From Paracoccaceae bacterium (lineage in GTDB: Bacteria; Pseudomonadota; Alphaproteobacteria; Rhodobacterales; Rhodobacteraceae), in the NCBI GenBank assembly GCA_024742705.1, contig JANSXZ010000028.1, forward strand, positions 1-42,648: a DNA stretch of 42,648 bases, in the 5' to 3' direction. Both the position numbers and the translations under genes were made by a program. A model generated the notes under the pieces. That model was not told the origin of the DNA. It saw nothing but the letters and a program-made list of their open reading frames with translations, and ran no database searches. Position 1 is the first letter of the stretch; every line of letters begins with the position of its first letter. Below, in pieces: positions 34,260-42,409 of this stretch.

Positions 34260-35536
34260 CAACCGCCACCGCCACTTCGGCGGCGCGCGCTGCCGCGCCG
34301 GCCCAACGCGCCAATGGCAGCACCTTCTGGGCGCTCTATGATCTGGGGTTGGCGTTCTTCTTGCTGATCACCATGTCGACGGGGTTTCTGCAACTGGGCC
34401 TTGCATCGCTCCAGTGGCTGTTGTGCTACGGGCTGTTGATACTGCGCATCGTTCTGGGGTTTCAGGATATTGCCGCGACCGTACTGCGCAACCGGGTGCT
34501 GTTTTTCTATCTCGGGGTCTGTTGCGCATCGGTCCTGTGGTCGCTGGCACCTTCGGCAACCCTGGTTTCATCGGTCCAGCTGGCGATTTCGCTGCTGTTC
34601 GGCGTGTTTCTGGGCGCGCGCTATTCGTTGCGGGCGCTGGTGGTGCTGATTTTCTGGTCGGCTTTCGTGCTGGTGGTGCTGTCGGTCCTCCATGCGGCGA
34701 CGGGTGCTTTTCCAATAGATCGCGTGGACCGTGGCGGACGGCTGATCGGCGTCTTCGGGCACAAGAGCTATCTTGCGCGACAGACACTGTTGTGCACCCT
34801 GACGGCGCTGGCGATCCTGATGACAAGAGGGCCGGCCTTCGGCAGGGCAACCCGCCTCAGCGCCGGTCTGGGCATCGCGCTGAGCCTTGCGCTGATCGGT
34901 TTGTCGCAATCCATGACCAACCTTCTGGTGCTGCCGCTGATGGTGGGCCTTCTGGGCTATTTCTGCCGCTACCACCTGCCGGCAACCATCAATCTGATGG
35001 CGATCGCGGCCTGTGTGCTGCTGGTGGCGCTGGTGCCGGTGGGATTTGCTCTGGCCGGCATCGATCCGCTGGACGCGCTGTTCGAGGTGACGGGCAAGGA
35101 CCGCACCCTGACCGGGCGCACCCTGATCTGGGACATCGCCCTGGATCAGATCGCCGACCACCCCTTGATCGGCGTCGGTTTCGCCGCTTTCTGGGAGGCG
35201 CCGCAATTCGCCAGCGACAGGTACCGCATTCTGGTGGCGGGGGCGACATCGCCTTCGCTGCACAACTTTGTCCTCGAGATACTGGTGGCGACCGGCGGTC
35301 TGGGCCTGATCGCCATGGGCCTGCACATCTTTACCTGCGCGCGCCGCTGTTTCGGCCTTTGGCGGGCCACGCGGTCGGTGGCGTCGGCCTGTTGTCTGGT
35401 GATTGTCGTGATGTTCACGCTGCTGGCGTTGAACACACCCGGTCTCTATGGCCAGCACGAAGGCCTCTTGATCCTGATCACCGCCTTCGCCATCAGCGCG
35501 CGCAAGGATCTGGGCCGGCTGCGCGCCGGCGGCTGA
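34256..35536 (+). CDS. O-antigen ligase/polymerase family protein (ExoQ-like polymerase)
   Basis: A 426-residue membrane protein with about ten to twelve helices and a periplasmic loop holding GRTLIWDIALDQIADHPLIG (about 280-299) and SPSLHNFVLEILVATGGLG, the PF04932 signature shared by WaaL, Wzy and ExoQ. FGHKSYLARQ (about 165) resembles the conserved ExoQ segment. With flippase, ExoP-like regulator and ExoY-like primer in the locus, it most likely polymerises the repeat in the periplasm. It overlaps the GH16 gene by four bases, tying synthesis to the trimming enzyme. The N-terminus is Ala/Thr-rich, without a signal. Confidence 0.85.
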   Translation: MTTATATSAARAAAPAQRANGSTFWALYDLGLAFFLLITMSTGFLQLGLASLQWLLCYGLLILRIVLGFQDIAATVLRNRVLFFYLGVCCASVLWSLAPSATLVSSVQLAISLLFGVFLGARYSLRALVVLIFWSAFVLVVLSVLHAATGAFPIDRVDRGGRLIGVFGHKSYLARQTLLCTLTALAILMTRGPAFGRATRLSAGLGIALSLALIGLSQSMTNLLVLPLMVGLLGYFCRYHLPATINLMAIAACVLLVALVPVGFALAGIDPLDALFEVTGKDRTLTGRTLIWDIALDQIADHPLIGVGFAAFWEAPQFASDRYRILVAGATSPSLHNFVLEILVATGGLGLIAMGLHIFTCARRCFGLWRATRSVASACCLVIVVMFTLLALNTPGLYGQHEGLLILITAFAISARKDLGRLRAGG

Positions 35537-35567
35537 TCCGCGGGCCGCGCATCCCGTCGGGCCGGTT

Positions 35568-36344
35568 TCAGCCGGCGTTGGCGCGCGGAAACGGTTGCGG
35601 CGCCACGTCTTCGATCCCGAGAAACCGCAACAAGCGGCCTGTATCGGGTTCGGTGCCGGGATCGAGCGCCAGGAAATCGTCGGGGCGCCGCGCGAAATAG
35701 GCCTGCACCTCGGCATTGCGCCGGAGGTAGCGCTCGATCAGGAAATCCCTGTCGAACGCCATGTCCCAGCGTGTCACCGGCTGGCCCGATCCGGTCTCCA
35801 GAAGCAAAAGGCGCAGCACGCGGTGAACATAACCCCGTTCCAGATAGAGGGTCTTGTCGCGAAAGGTCGTCTCGTCGAAGTGCTGCGCATCTTCAAGGCC
35901 GAATTCGCGCTTGTAGTAACGGATATAGCTATCGGCCCAGGCCTGCGGATCGCGCAGGGTCAGGATGAACTTCGATCCGGGAAACAGCGCGTCGCAGGCG
36001 ATATAGAACGCGCCCTGTGAAAACGGCAGGTCCTGGAACGCGTCGTATTCGGCGCAGAAGGCGGCCAGCTTAGCATAGGCGCCGCGGTCGATGACATCGG
36101 CCAGAAACTGTTCCTGGTCCAGTTGCTTGGGCATCCGCAGGCCCAGCCCGCGCAACACCTCTTCCAGGGTGGTGGTGGCGGTCTTGTTGAAACCGATGCA
36201 GAACAGCTTGTCGAAGCTGGTGGCACTGCGGCGCGGCACCGCGTCGATCGCCTCGTAGGCGGCGGTGCGCACAACCTTCAGGCCCAGCGGCCTGAGCATC
36301 GCCTGGATCGCCCGCTTGGGCAGCGGATCGCCGTGAAAAGCCAT
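35568..36344 (-). CDS. Sulfotransferase-family protein 1
   Basis: A 258-residue protein with the PAPS 5'-phosphosulfate-binding loop KLFCIGFNKTATTTLEEVL (loop about residues 51-61) and the 3'-phosphate-binding segment FILTLRDPQAWADSYIRYY (about 126-144). This FNKTGTTS-like loop is typical of a marine-bacterial group of sulfotransferases close to PF17784. It would transfer sulfate from PAPS to a hydroxyl group, here plausibly on the polysaccharide (inferred). Met72 of the longer frame is taken as start (36344): AGGTG precedes it and similarity begins there. It is encoded convergent with the polymerase gene. Confidence 0.8.
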   Translation of the reverse strand: MAFHGDPLPKRAIQAMLRPLGLKVVRTAAYEAIDAVPRRSATSFDKLFCIGFNKTATTTLEEVLRGLGLRMPKQLDQEQFLADVIDRGAYAKLAAFCAEYDAFQDLPFSQGAFYIACDALFPGSKFILTLRDPQAWADSYIRYYKREFGLEDAQHFDETTFRDKTLYLERGYVHRVLRLLLLETGSGQPVTRWDMAFDRDFLIERYLRRNAEVQAYFARRPDDFLALDPGTEPDTGRLLRFLGIEDVAPQPFPRANAG

Positions 36345-36560
36345 GTTTGCACCTGTCTTGCGCTTTCGCCGGATCGTGCATCGTTTGACCCGTGCGCGCA
36401 ATCCAAAGCCTTTGCAACGTGGAAAAATCCGCCCTAGGTTGGCGGCGTGCACAGCGCGTCGGCGTCGGGTTCCGGCCCGCACCGCCGATGCGGTTTCATT
36501 TCCCGCGCGGACGTCGCCGCAGGCGCGGCACCGGCCCGAACGTTTGGACAAATACACCCG

Positions 36561-37412
36561 ATGGCAAGAAACGCGCCCTTTGTTGAACGCAACATGCGGC
36601 GGATGCGCATTCTGTCAGGCCGCCTGTGGCACAGCCTGCCCGGCGCCGCGCCGCGCCACCGCAGCGTGTTCCTGCACATGCCCAAATGCGGCGGCACATC
36701 GTTGTCCGAGGCGATGTACGCGACAGTGCCGTTGCGCCAGAGGTTGGGCGTGATCGACGCCGTATCGACCCGCCGCGCCGCCGCGATGATCCATCACGGT
36801 TGCAACGATCCGGCTTTGTCGCACGAGGATTCGGCCGCCGGGGACGAGGTGTTCGATCTGCGCCATGCGCTGCTGTTGCAGCACATGGCCTGGGACACAT
36901 GGCTGATCCACGGCCATGTGTTCTATTCCGACATGGCCATGCGGGAATATGGCGATCTCTACAAATTGGTGACCGTGCTGCGCGACCCCGCCGAGAGGAC
37001 CATATCGAACTACCGCATGGCGCGGCGGCGCGGCGCCACCCGCGACGATCTGGACAGCTACCTGCAAGGGCCGCTGGCGCGGCTGCACGGCACCGTCTTC
37101 CTGCGCTATCTCGCCGGCCGCAACACGTTTCAACCCGACGAGATCCCCGCCGCCGTCGCGCGTGCAAAATCCCGGCTTGAACGGTTTGCGGTGATCGGAT
37201 TTCTCGATGATCTGCCGGATTTCGCCCGGCGTTACCGGCAGGCGTTCGGCGTGAAACTGTCGGTCGGGCGGCTGAACGCGGCCCCGGCCGAGCGGCTGGA
37301 ATGCACCGATGCACAGCGCGCGCTGCTCGGACGGCTCTGCGCCGCCGACCGCGAGATCTTCGATCACGCCCGCGCCCTTGTTGCCGCCGGCAAATCCGCC
37401 GGGAAAGGATAG
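36561..37412 (+). CDS. Sulfotransferase-family protein 2 (Sulfotransfer_2 type)
   Basis: A 283-residue protein. The PAPS-binding loop SVFLHMPKCGGTSLSEAMYA (PKCGGTSL at about 41-48) is that of the heparan/chondroitin-type Sulfotransfer_2 family, and KLVTVLRDPAERTISNYRMA provides the 3'-phosphate-binding Arg/Ser. HMAWDTWLIHGHVFYSDMA lies between, fitting the family's substrate region. Start is uncertain: ATG 36561 has only a weak ribosome-binding site, and ATG codons at 36594 and 36603 would also keep the whole domain. It forms a probable unit with the next sulfotransferase gene (4 bp apart). Confidence 0.78.
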   Translation: MARNAPFVERNMRRMRILSGRLWHSLPGAAPRHRSVFLHMPKCGGTSLSEAMYATVPLRQRLGVIDAVSTRRAAAMIHHGCNDPALSHEDSAAGDEVFDLRHALLLQHMAWDTWLIHGHVFYSDMAMREYGDLYKLVTVLRDPAERTISNYRMARRRGATRDDLDSYLQGPLARLHGTVFLRYLAGRNTFQPDEIPAAVARAKSRLERFAVIGFLDDLPDFARRYRQAFGVKLSVGRLNAAPAERLECTDAQRALLGRLCAADREIFDHARALVAAGKSAGKG

Positions 37413-37416
37413 CGCC

Positions 37417-38259
37417 GTGTTGAGGGATGGTTCGGTGCTGCCCGACTTCATCGTCATAGGGGCGATGAAATCTGGCACCACTACGCTTTATCAATATCTG
37501 TCGATGCATCCCGGCATCGGCATGTCACGCGAAAAGGAAACCGATTTCTTTCTGCGCGCCGATCCCGCGCCGGCTGCGTTGGCCGCCTATGGCGCCCAGT
37601 TCGATCACAGCCGGCCGGTACATGGAGAGGTTTGCCCGAACTACACCAAATGCACCGATTTTCCCGGCGTTCCGGCGCGGATTCACCGAACCTGCGGGCC
37701 GGTGCGCCTGATCTATGTGCTGCGCGATCCGGTGGCACGGGCCGAATCGCAATATCGCCACATGTTCGCGTCGGGCGAGATCACCGTCGCGCCGGCCGAT
37801 CTGCCCGGCACGCGCCAGTTGCGCCACATCATGGACGCCAGCTTCTACCATCGGCAGATCCTGGCCTATCTCGAGGTGTTTGCCGCCGACAGTATCCAGG
37901 TGATTGATTTCGATGCGCTGGTGCGGGCGCCGCAGGCGACGATGGACCGGATCTATGACCATATCGGGCTGCCGTCGCACCCGATCCCCGAGAGCGGCAC
38001 CTACAATTCGTCCGAAGAGATGTCGCGCATTCCCGCGCCGTTGCTGCGGCTTGCCCGAGCGCCCCTGGGGCGGCGCATCCTGCGGCCGCTGGACCGCGGC
38101 GCGCGCGACGCGCTGCGCCGGGCGATGGCCTTTGGTCGCATCCGAAAGGCACCGCCGTTTCCCGAAAACCTGCGCGCTCAGATGCGCGCCGCCGTCGCCG
38201 AGGATGCGCGGATGCTGCGCCAGCACACCGGCATGGCCTTTGCGCATTGGTCGGTCTGA
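37417..38259 (+). CDS. Sulfotransferase-family protein 3 (Sulfotransfer_1 / NDST-like)
   Basis: A 280-residue protein with PDFIVIGAMKSGTTTLYQYL (PAPS loop AMKSGTT at 16-22) and LIYVLRDPVARAESQYRHMF (3'-phosphate binding), the layout of sulfotransferases related to the heparan N-sulfotransferase domain. REKETDFF follows the loop as in that group. No ATG fits; the GTG at 37417 is chosen because GGGAAAGGA lies about 7 bases upstream and it starts just after the preceding stop (a TTG follows immediately). It is convergent with the large GH16-RTX gene. Target inferred to be the exopolysaccharide. Confidence 0.8.
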   Translation: MLRDGSVLPDFIVIGAMKSGTTTLYQYLSMHPGIGMSREKETDFFLRADPAPAALAAYGAQFDHSRPVHGEVCPNYTKCTDFPGVPARIHRTCGPVRLIYVLRDPVARAESQYRHMFASGEITVAPADLPGTRQLRHIMDASFYHRQILAYLEVFAADSIQVIDFDALVRAPQATMDRIYDHIGLPSHPIPESGTYNSSEEMSRIPAPLLRLARAPLGRRILRPLDRGARDALRRAMAFGRIRKAPPFPENLRAQMRAAVAEDARMLRQHTGMAFAHWSV

Positions 38260-38277
38260 TATCGCACCCGGGCCGCG

Positions 38278-41073
38278 TCAGAACAGGAAAACGTCGCTTT
38301 CCACCGCGCCCACCACGCGCAGGTAGACGGTTTCGCCGGTGTCGTTCAGCGCGATCGACATGGCATGGCCCTCGGTCGTGACGGTCACAGCCTCGGGCGC
38401 CACCGGAACGTCGATCTCGATGCGTTCCCCCGGTTCGAAATCATTGATGATGTCGTAGGCGATCTCGTCGAAGACAAAGCGGAACACATCCGAACCCGCG
38501 CCGCCGCGGAACTGATCGCGGCCAGGCCCGCCATCCATCAGATCATCGCCGTCACCGCCGATCAGCGTGTCGTCGCCGGGTCCGCCGATCAGCGTGTCGG
38601 CGTGGTTGCCGCCCGACAGGCGGTCGGCGTCTTCGCCACCCTCCAGCAGGTCGTCGCCATTGGCCCCGAACAGGCTGTCGTTGCCGGCACCGCCCGACAG
38701 CGTGTCGGCGGCGCGGTGGCCCTTGATCATGTCCGCGCCGTTCTGGCCGTAGATGATATCGCCATCGGTGCTGGCCGAAAGCTGGTCGTCGCCGTCGCCG
38801 CCATAGACGCTGTCGATGCCGGCGCCGGCATCTATGGTGTCTTCGCCAGCCTCTCCAAACAGGCGGTCACCGCCTTTGAGGCCAGTGTCGGTCAGCCGGT
38901 CGTTGCCGTTCCAGCCATAGATGTCGTCGATCCCGTGGCCGCCGTCGATTTCATCGTCGCCATCCATGCCGAACAGCGAATCGTCGCCGTCGCCGCCATG
39001 CATGGTGTCACCAAACAGCGTGCCCGAACTGGAATTGGGCCGCGCATCGCCTTGCAGCAAAAGCCCACCGGTCAGATCCCAGATCGTGCCATCGGCGAAT
39101 TCGATCGCCTCAAAGCGCGTTCCGATGTCCATTCCGCCGATCCCCGGCGACACCTGGATGGTGAAATACTCGGGGCCGTCCAGGCTTTCGACGACCAGAT
39201 GCCAACGCGCCCATTCGACATAGCTGCGCAGCGCATCGGGGTTCACGTCCTCGAACACCAGCCGGTCAAACCCTTCGCCGGGCCGCTCGACGATCAGCCC
39301 CTGGTTCGGCGCGGCGGTGCCGTCGCCCCGGCGCAGCAGGTAGGTGTCGTCGCCGGTTCCGCCGGCCTGGGTGTCGCGGCCCGCCCCCCCATCCAGCGTG
39401 TCGGCGCCTTCGCCGCCGATCAGATAATCGTCGCCGCCCGCGCCGATCAGCGTGTCATCGCCGCCGCCACCGTTCAAAACGGTGCCTTCGTCGTTGCCCG
39501 TCAGCAGGTTTGCCGCCGCCCCGCCCACCATCGTCGCGCCATTCCCCGAGGCCAGGCGCAGCACGTCCGTGCCCAGAACGTCGGTGCGCAGCACCACCTC
39601 GTCATAGAGTGCATCGGGCCTGTCGGCGCTGACGTTCAGCACCCCCGAAACCGGGTCGGCATAGCTGCTTTGATCGGTGTTGCGCGGCAGTGTTTCCAGA
39701 TCTTCGATGCGCCACACCCGCACATGATCAATGTCGAAGCTCTCATCGGCCAGTGTGGATTCGTCGGGTTCGCCACGCCACCCGCCGATCGCCAGATTCA
39801 GCCGCAGCGCCATCGGCTCGTGCATGCCTTCGGGGGTTTCGGTTTCGAACATGATCCGGTCGTCGAAGGTGTATGTCAGGCTCTGCGGCGTCCAAAGCAC
39901 ACCATAGGTGTGAAACGCGGCACTGGTGTCGGGCACCATGTGCTCTTCGTTCACCTTCACCCGCTGGCCCCAGAACGGCGCATGTGCGCCCACCCGGTGG
40001 ATGTGCGTTTCGTTGCCCAACTGTTCGAGAATGTTGATCTCGGGCGGCCACATGAAATTGTCGGCCAGCAGCCAGAAGGCCGGCCAGAACGCCTGGCCTT
40101 CCGGGGTGCGGGCGCGGATCTCAAAATAGCCGTAGGTCTGTGCGAACAGGCCATGGGTTTCGATCTGGCCTGAAACCCAGTCCTCGGGGATGGCATCGCG
40201 CAGATGTTCGGGAGTCGGCTGGGCGCGGATCGACAGGACGCCATCCTCGACGCTGAAGGGATCTATCCCGAAGGAAACGCCATCGGCGGTGCCCGAGCTG
40301 GCATCGACATAGGTGTGGTGCCGTTTGCCATAGGAAACCGCGGCGGTGACCGGGTGGCCATTCGAGGGCTGCGTGTTCCAGGTTCCATCGGTCAGCGACG
40401 TGGCGTCGTCGAACGTGTCCTCGAAGGTCAGTTCGGCCTCTGCCAGAAAATCATCGGGCAACCGGTCGAGCAGGAAATCGGCAGATGTCAGATCGGCCAG
40501 AGCCACCCCTTCCAGCAGGATCGACTGTTGCGCGCCCCATGCGAAACGGGCACCTTCGGCGGTGTCGGTGCCCAGCGCCAGAAGATCGTCGAGATCGTTC
40601 AGCCCCAGCCCCCAGATCGTCACCAGATCGGTTCCGGGTACAAAATCGACAACCCGGTCATGGCCGTCGCCGGCCTCGAAGAAGAACGTGTCGCGCCCGG
40701 TGCCGCCGGTCAGTGTGTCATCGCCGCGCCGTCCCGCCAGGCTCTGCCGCCCATCGCCCGACACCATCGCGTTGTCCAGATCGTTACCGCGCAGGTATTG
40801 GATGTTTCCGGTCCCCTGGAAATCAAGGTCTTCGACGTTGTCGGGCATTTCCAGCGACCGCCAGGCGCGGATCGTGTCATGGCCGCCGTCCGGATCCTCG
40901 ATGATCGTCACCTCGGATTTATAGAGCCGGTAGAGATCGTCGCCGCTGCCTCCGACCAGCGTGGTGCCGTCGATCGTTCCGGACAGAAGATCGTCGCCGC
41001 CAAACCCGTAGACGGTATCGCCGGAAAACGCGGGTGCGAGGATGTCGCGCAGTTCAGTTCCCAATACGGACAT
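38278..41073 (-). CDS. Large secreted RTX protein with central GH16 domain (ExsH-like glycanase)
   Basis: A 931-residue acidic protein. Residues about 1-160 hold a first RTX block (GDTVYGFGGDDLLSG, GRRGDDTLTGGTGRDTFFFE). About 215-470 is a GH16 domain: HGLFAQTYGYFEIRARTPEG and the motif EINILE (Glu345, Asn347, Glu350) where most GH16 enzymes have Asp in the middle; NLAIGGWRGEPD and IDHVRVWR end it. About 510-900 is an extended RTX beta-roll with many GGxGxDxLx calcium-binding nonapeptides, followed by the export-type tail VESDVFLF. There is no N-terminal signal, consistent with type I secretion, as for ExsH of Sinorhizobium, which cleaves succinoglycan. ATG 41073 is preferred to a GTG at 41082. 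Transporter genes are not in the window. Confidence 0.88.
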   Translation of the reverse strand: MSVLGTELRDILAPAFSGDTVYGFGGDDLLSGTIDGTTLVGGSGDDLYRLYKSEVTIIEDPDGGHDTIRAWRSLEMPDNVEDLDFQGTGNIQYLRGNDLDNAMVSGDGRQSLAGRRGDDTLTGGTGRDTFFFEAGDGHDRVVDFVPGTDLVTIWGLGLNDLDDLLALGTDTAEGARFAWGAQQSILLEGVALADLTSADFLLDRLPDDFLAEAELTFEDTFDDATSLTDGTWNTQPSNGHPVTAAVSYGKRHHTYVDASSGTADGVSFGIDPFSVEDGVLSIRAQPTPEHLRDAIPEDWVSGQIETHGLFAQTYGYFEIRARTPEGQAFWPAFWLLADNFMWPPEINILEQLGNETHIHRVGAHAPFWGQRVKVNEEHMVPDTSAAFHTYGVLWTPQSLTYTFDDRIMFETETPEGMHEPMALRLNLAIGGWRGEPDESTLADESFDIDHVRVWRIEDLETLPRNTDQSSYADPVSGVLNVSADRPDALYDEVVLRTDVLGTDVLRLASGNGATMVGGAAANLLTGNDEGTVLNGGGGDDTLIGAGGDDYLIGGEGADTLDGGAGRDTQAGGTGDDTYLLRRGDGTAAPNQGLIVERPGEGFDRLVFEDVNPDALRSYVEWARWHLVVESLDGPEYFTIQVSPGIGGMDIGTRFEAIEFADGTIWDLTGGLLLQGDARPNSSSGTLFGDTMHGGDGDDSLFGMDGDDEIDGGHGIDDIYGWNGNDRLTDTGLKGGDRLFGEAGEDTIDAGAGIDSVYGGDGDDQLSASTDGDIIYGQNGADMIKGHRAADTLSGGAGNDSLFGANGDDLLEGGEDADRLSGGNHADTLIGGPGDDTLIGGDGDDLMDGGPGRDQFRGGAGSDVFRFVFDEIAYDIINDFEPGERIEIDVPVAPEAVTVTTEGHAMSIALNDTGETVYLRVVGAVESDVFLF

Positions 41074-41506
41074 TTTTACCACTCGCGACCGGGGAGCGAA
41101 TCCTCGGAACCGGCCGACTTCTGACGGGAAATTCGGATTCGACCCTACACCGGATTGTACCCGTCAGCAAACGCGGCGCACCCGCATCGCGTTGCCGGGC
41201 GCAAGTGCCGCGCCAGTTGCCCACGAAACACCCGCCACACCGGAAGCGGGGGGCGCCGATGCATCCCGACAGCCCAAGGCCCGTCCACGACGTACACCGA
41301 TGCCCGCACAGCGCGATACCCGGCAAGACCGGGGCACGGGCGCGCAAAGACGGGAAGATGGTGCGGGTGAATGGCGTGGAAAATCGATATCAATCAATCT
41401 CATCCAAGTGCAGAGTTGAGTGTTACCTATATTTTTCAGTTTCTTAACGTTATCAGCCTTTTCCATACATTCCCAACTCATACGACAAGTAGAGGTGGAT
41501 CAAAAA
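41074..41506. other. Intergenic stretch between the GH16-RTX gene and the integrase remnant
   Basis: About 430 bp. The left part (41083-41370) is GC-rich and contains only small frames without family similarity. The right part (41375-41500) drops sharply in GC (TTTTTCAGTTTCTTAACG near 41430), unlike the rest of the window, and probably belongs to the integrated element whose integrase starts at 41507. Promoters for both flanking genes should lie here. I see no tRNA or clear direct repeat that would mark an attachment site. Confidence 0.5.
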
Positions 41507-41824
41507 ATGCCGGCACTGCACAGGCTGTCTGCGGTGAAGATCAAGACAGCCGCACCCGGCAAATACCCGGATGGAGGCGGGCAGTGGCTTCACAAGAGTG
41601 GGGACGGCGGCGCGCAATGGGTGCTGCGTGTGACGGTCTACGGCAGACAACGTGAAATGGGGCTTGGCAGGCTGGACGATGTATCCGTCAAGGCAGCCCG
41701 CACCCAGACCGCAAGGTGGCAAGCTGTGGCCCGAGAGGGCAAAGACCCAATCAAAGAGTGTGAGCGGGAACGCCGCGAGGCCGCAAAGCCCCTGAACACC
41801 CTTGCCAATATTGCCGCTGATGCG
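41507..41824 (+). pseudogene. Truncated P4-type (DUF4102) tyrosine integrase, N-terminal part only
   Basis: From ATG 41507 (GAGGTGG just upstream) the frame reads LSAVKIKTAAPGKYPDGGGQ, then WVLRVTVYGRQREMGLGRLD and VAREGKDPIKECERERRE, the arm-binding N-terminal domain of P4/CP4-57-type integrases from islands and prophages. Similarity stops after LANIAADA (about codon 106) and the frame then runs into sequence antisense to an IS5-type transposase. Core-binding and catalytic domains (about 300 residues) are missing, so it cannot be active. It marks the edge of a former genomic island. Confidence 0.85.
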
Positions 41825-41877
41825 GCGTTGTTGTGCAACTCATGTCTGGGGCATGATGGCCCCCTTCCCCTTCGACG

Positions 41878-42409
41878 TCATGCCACGCGGACGGTCTCAG
41901 CGGTTCCGAGCGCCATGAAACGGTTGATGAGGGAGATGCTGATCTGGATTTCGGCGGTTTTCCGGTTCGGGTCTCTTGCGGCGATGCGCTCGCCGAACGC
42001 CTTGAGACAACGCATTTTCGCCTCGATCTGGCTTCGGACATGGTATCCGGCCCATCGATTCCAGAACGCCCTGCATTGGTGCCGAGTGGCACGAAGGGTT
42101 TCGTTTCGGGTGATTGCCGCCGGGCAGCCGTCGTTCCACGGCCGCCCGTTTTTGCGGATAGGGATGATCGGCGTGGCCTGACGGTCGATGATGGCGGCGT
42201 GGCAACGGCGCGTGTCATACGCCCAATCCATTGCCCGGCAGTCGATTGCAAGGCAATCTGCCGAAAGGGGGCGGTCACGGTGCCGATCTCTTCGGCCTCG
42301 GGGATCTGGTTGAGCAGTTCCGGCAAGGTAGGACTGTCACCATCCCTGCTGGGAGTGAATTCCACGGGCCGGATGTCAGACGTGGCGGCCTTGGCGTGCC
42401 CCTATCGGG
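41878..42409 (-). pseudogene. Broken IS5-family transposase (C-terminal half, frameshifted)
   Basis: Two minus-strand segments belong to one transposase. The upstream piece (about 42270-42405) encodes SDIRPVEFTPSRDGDSP and LLNQIPEAEEIGTVTA. The downstream piece (41878-42228, a different frame) encodes AYDTRRCHAAIIDRQA, IIPIRKNGRPW, RSQIEAKMRCLKAFGERIAA and LINRFMALGTAETVRVA to a TGA at 41878-41880. They are the second half of an IS5/IS427-type DDE transposase, including the Glu of the catalytic triad in IEAKMR. A 41-bp insertion (42229-42269) separates and frameshifts them, and the N-terminal half is missing, replaced by an IS3-family element at about 42410. Confidence 0.85.
42229..42269. repeat. 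41-bp hairpin-forming insertion within the IS5 transposase remnant
   Basis: Relative to the usual TVTADGAYDTRRCH sequence of this transposase group (recalled, not searched), 41 extra bases lie between the TA and DGAYDT codons. They contain CGGCA (42236-42240) pairing with TGCCG (42259-42263) and GATTGC (42244-42249) pairing with GCAATC (42253-42258), separated by a 3-nt bulge and a 3-nt loop. The insertion changes the reading frame. Confidence 0.5.

Noticed and set aside
38500..39500. Regularly repeated short sequences resembling a CRISPR-like or tandem repeat array
   Set aside because: The periodicity is 27 bp and in frame: these are codons of RTX nonapeptide repeats, not direct DNA repeats with spacers.
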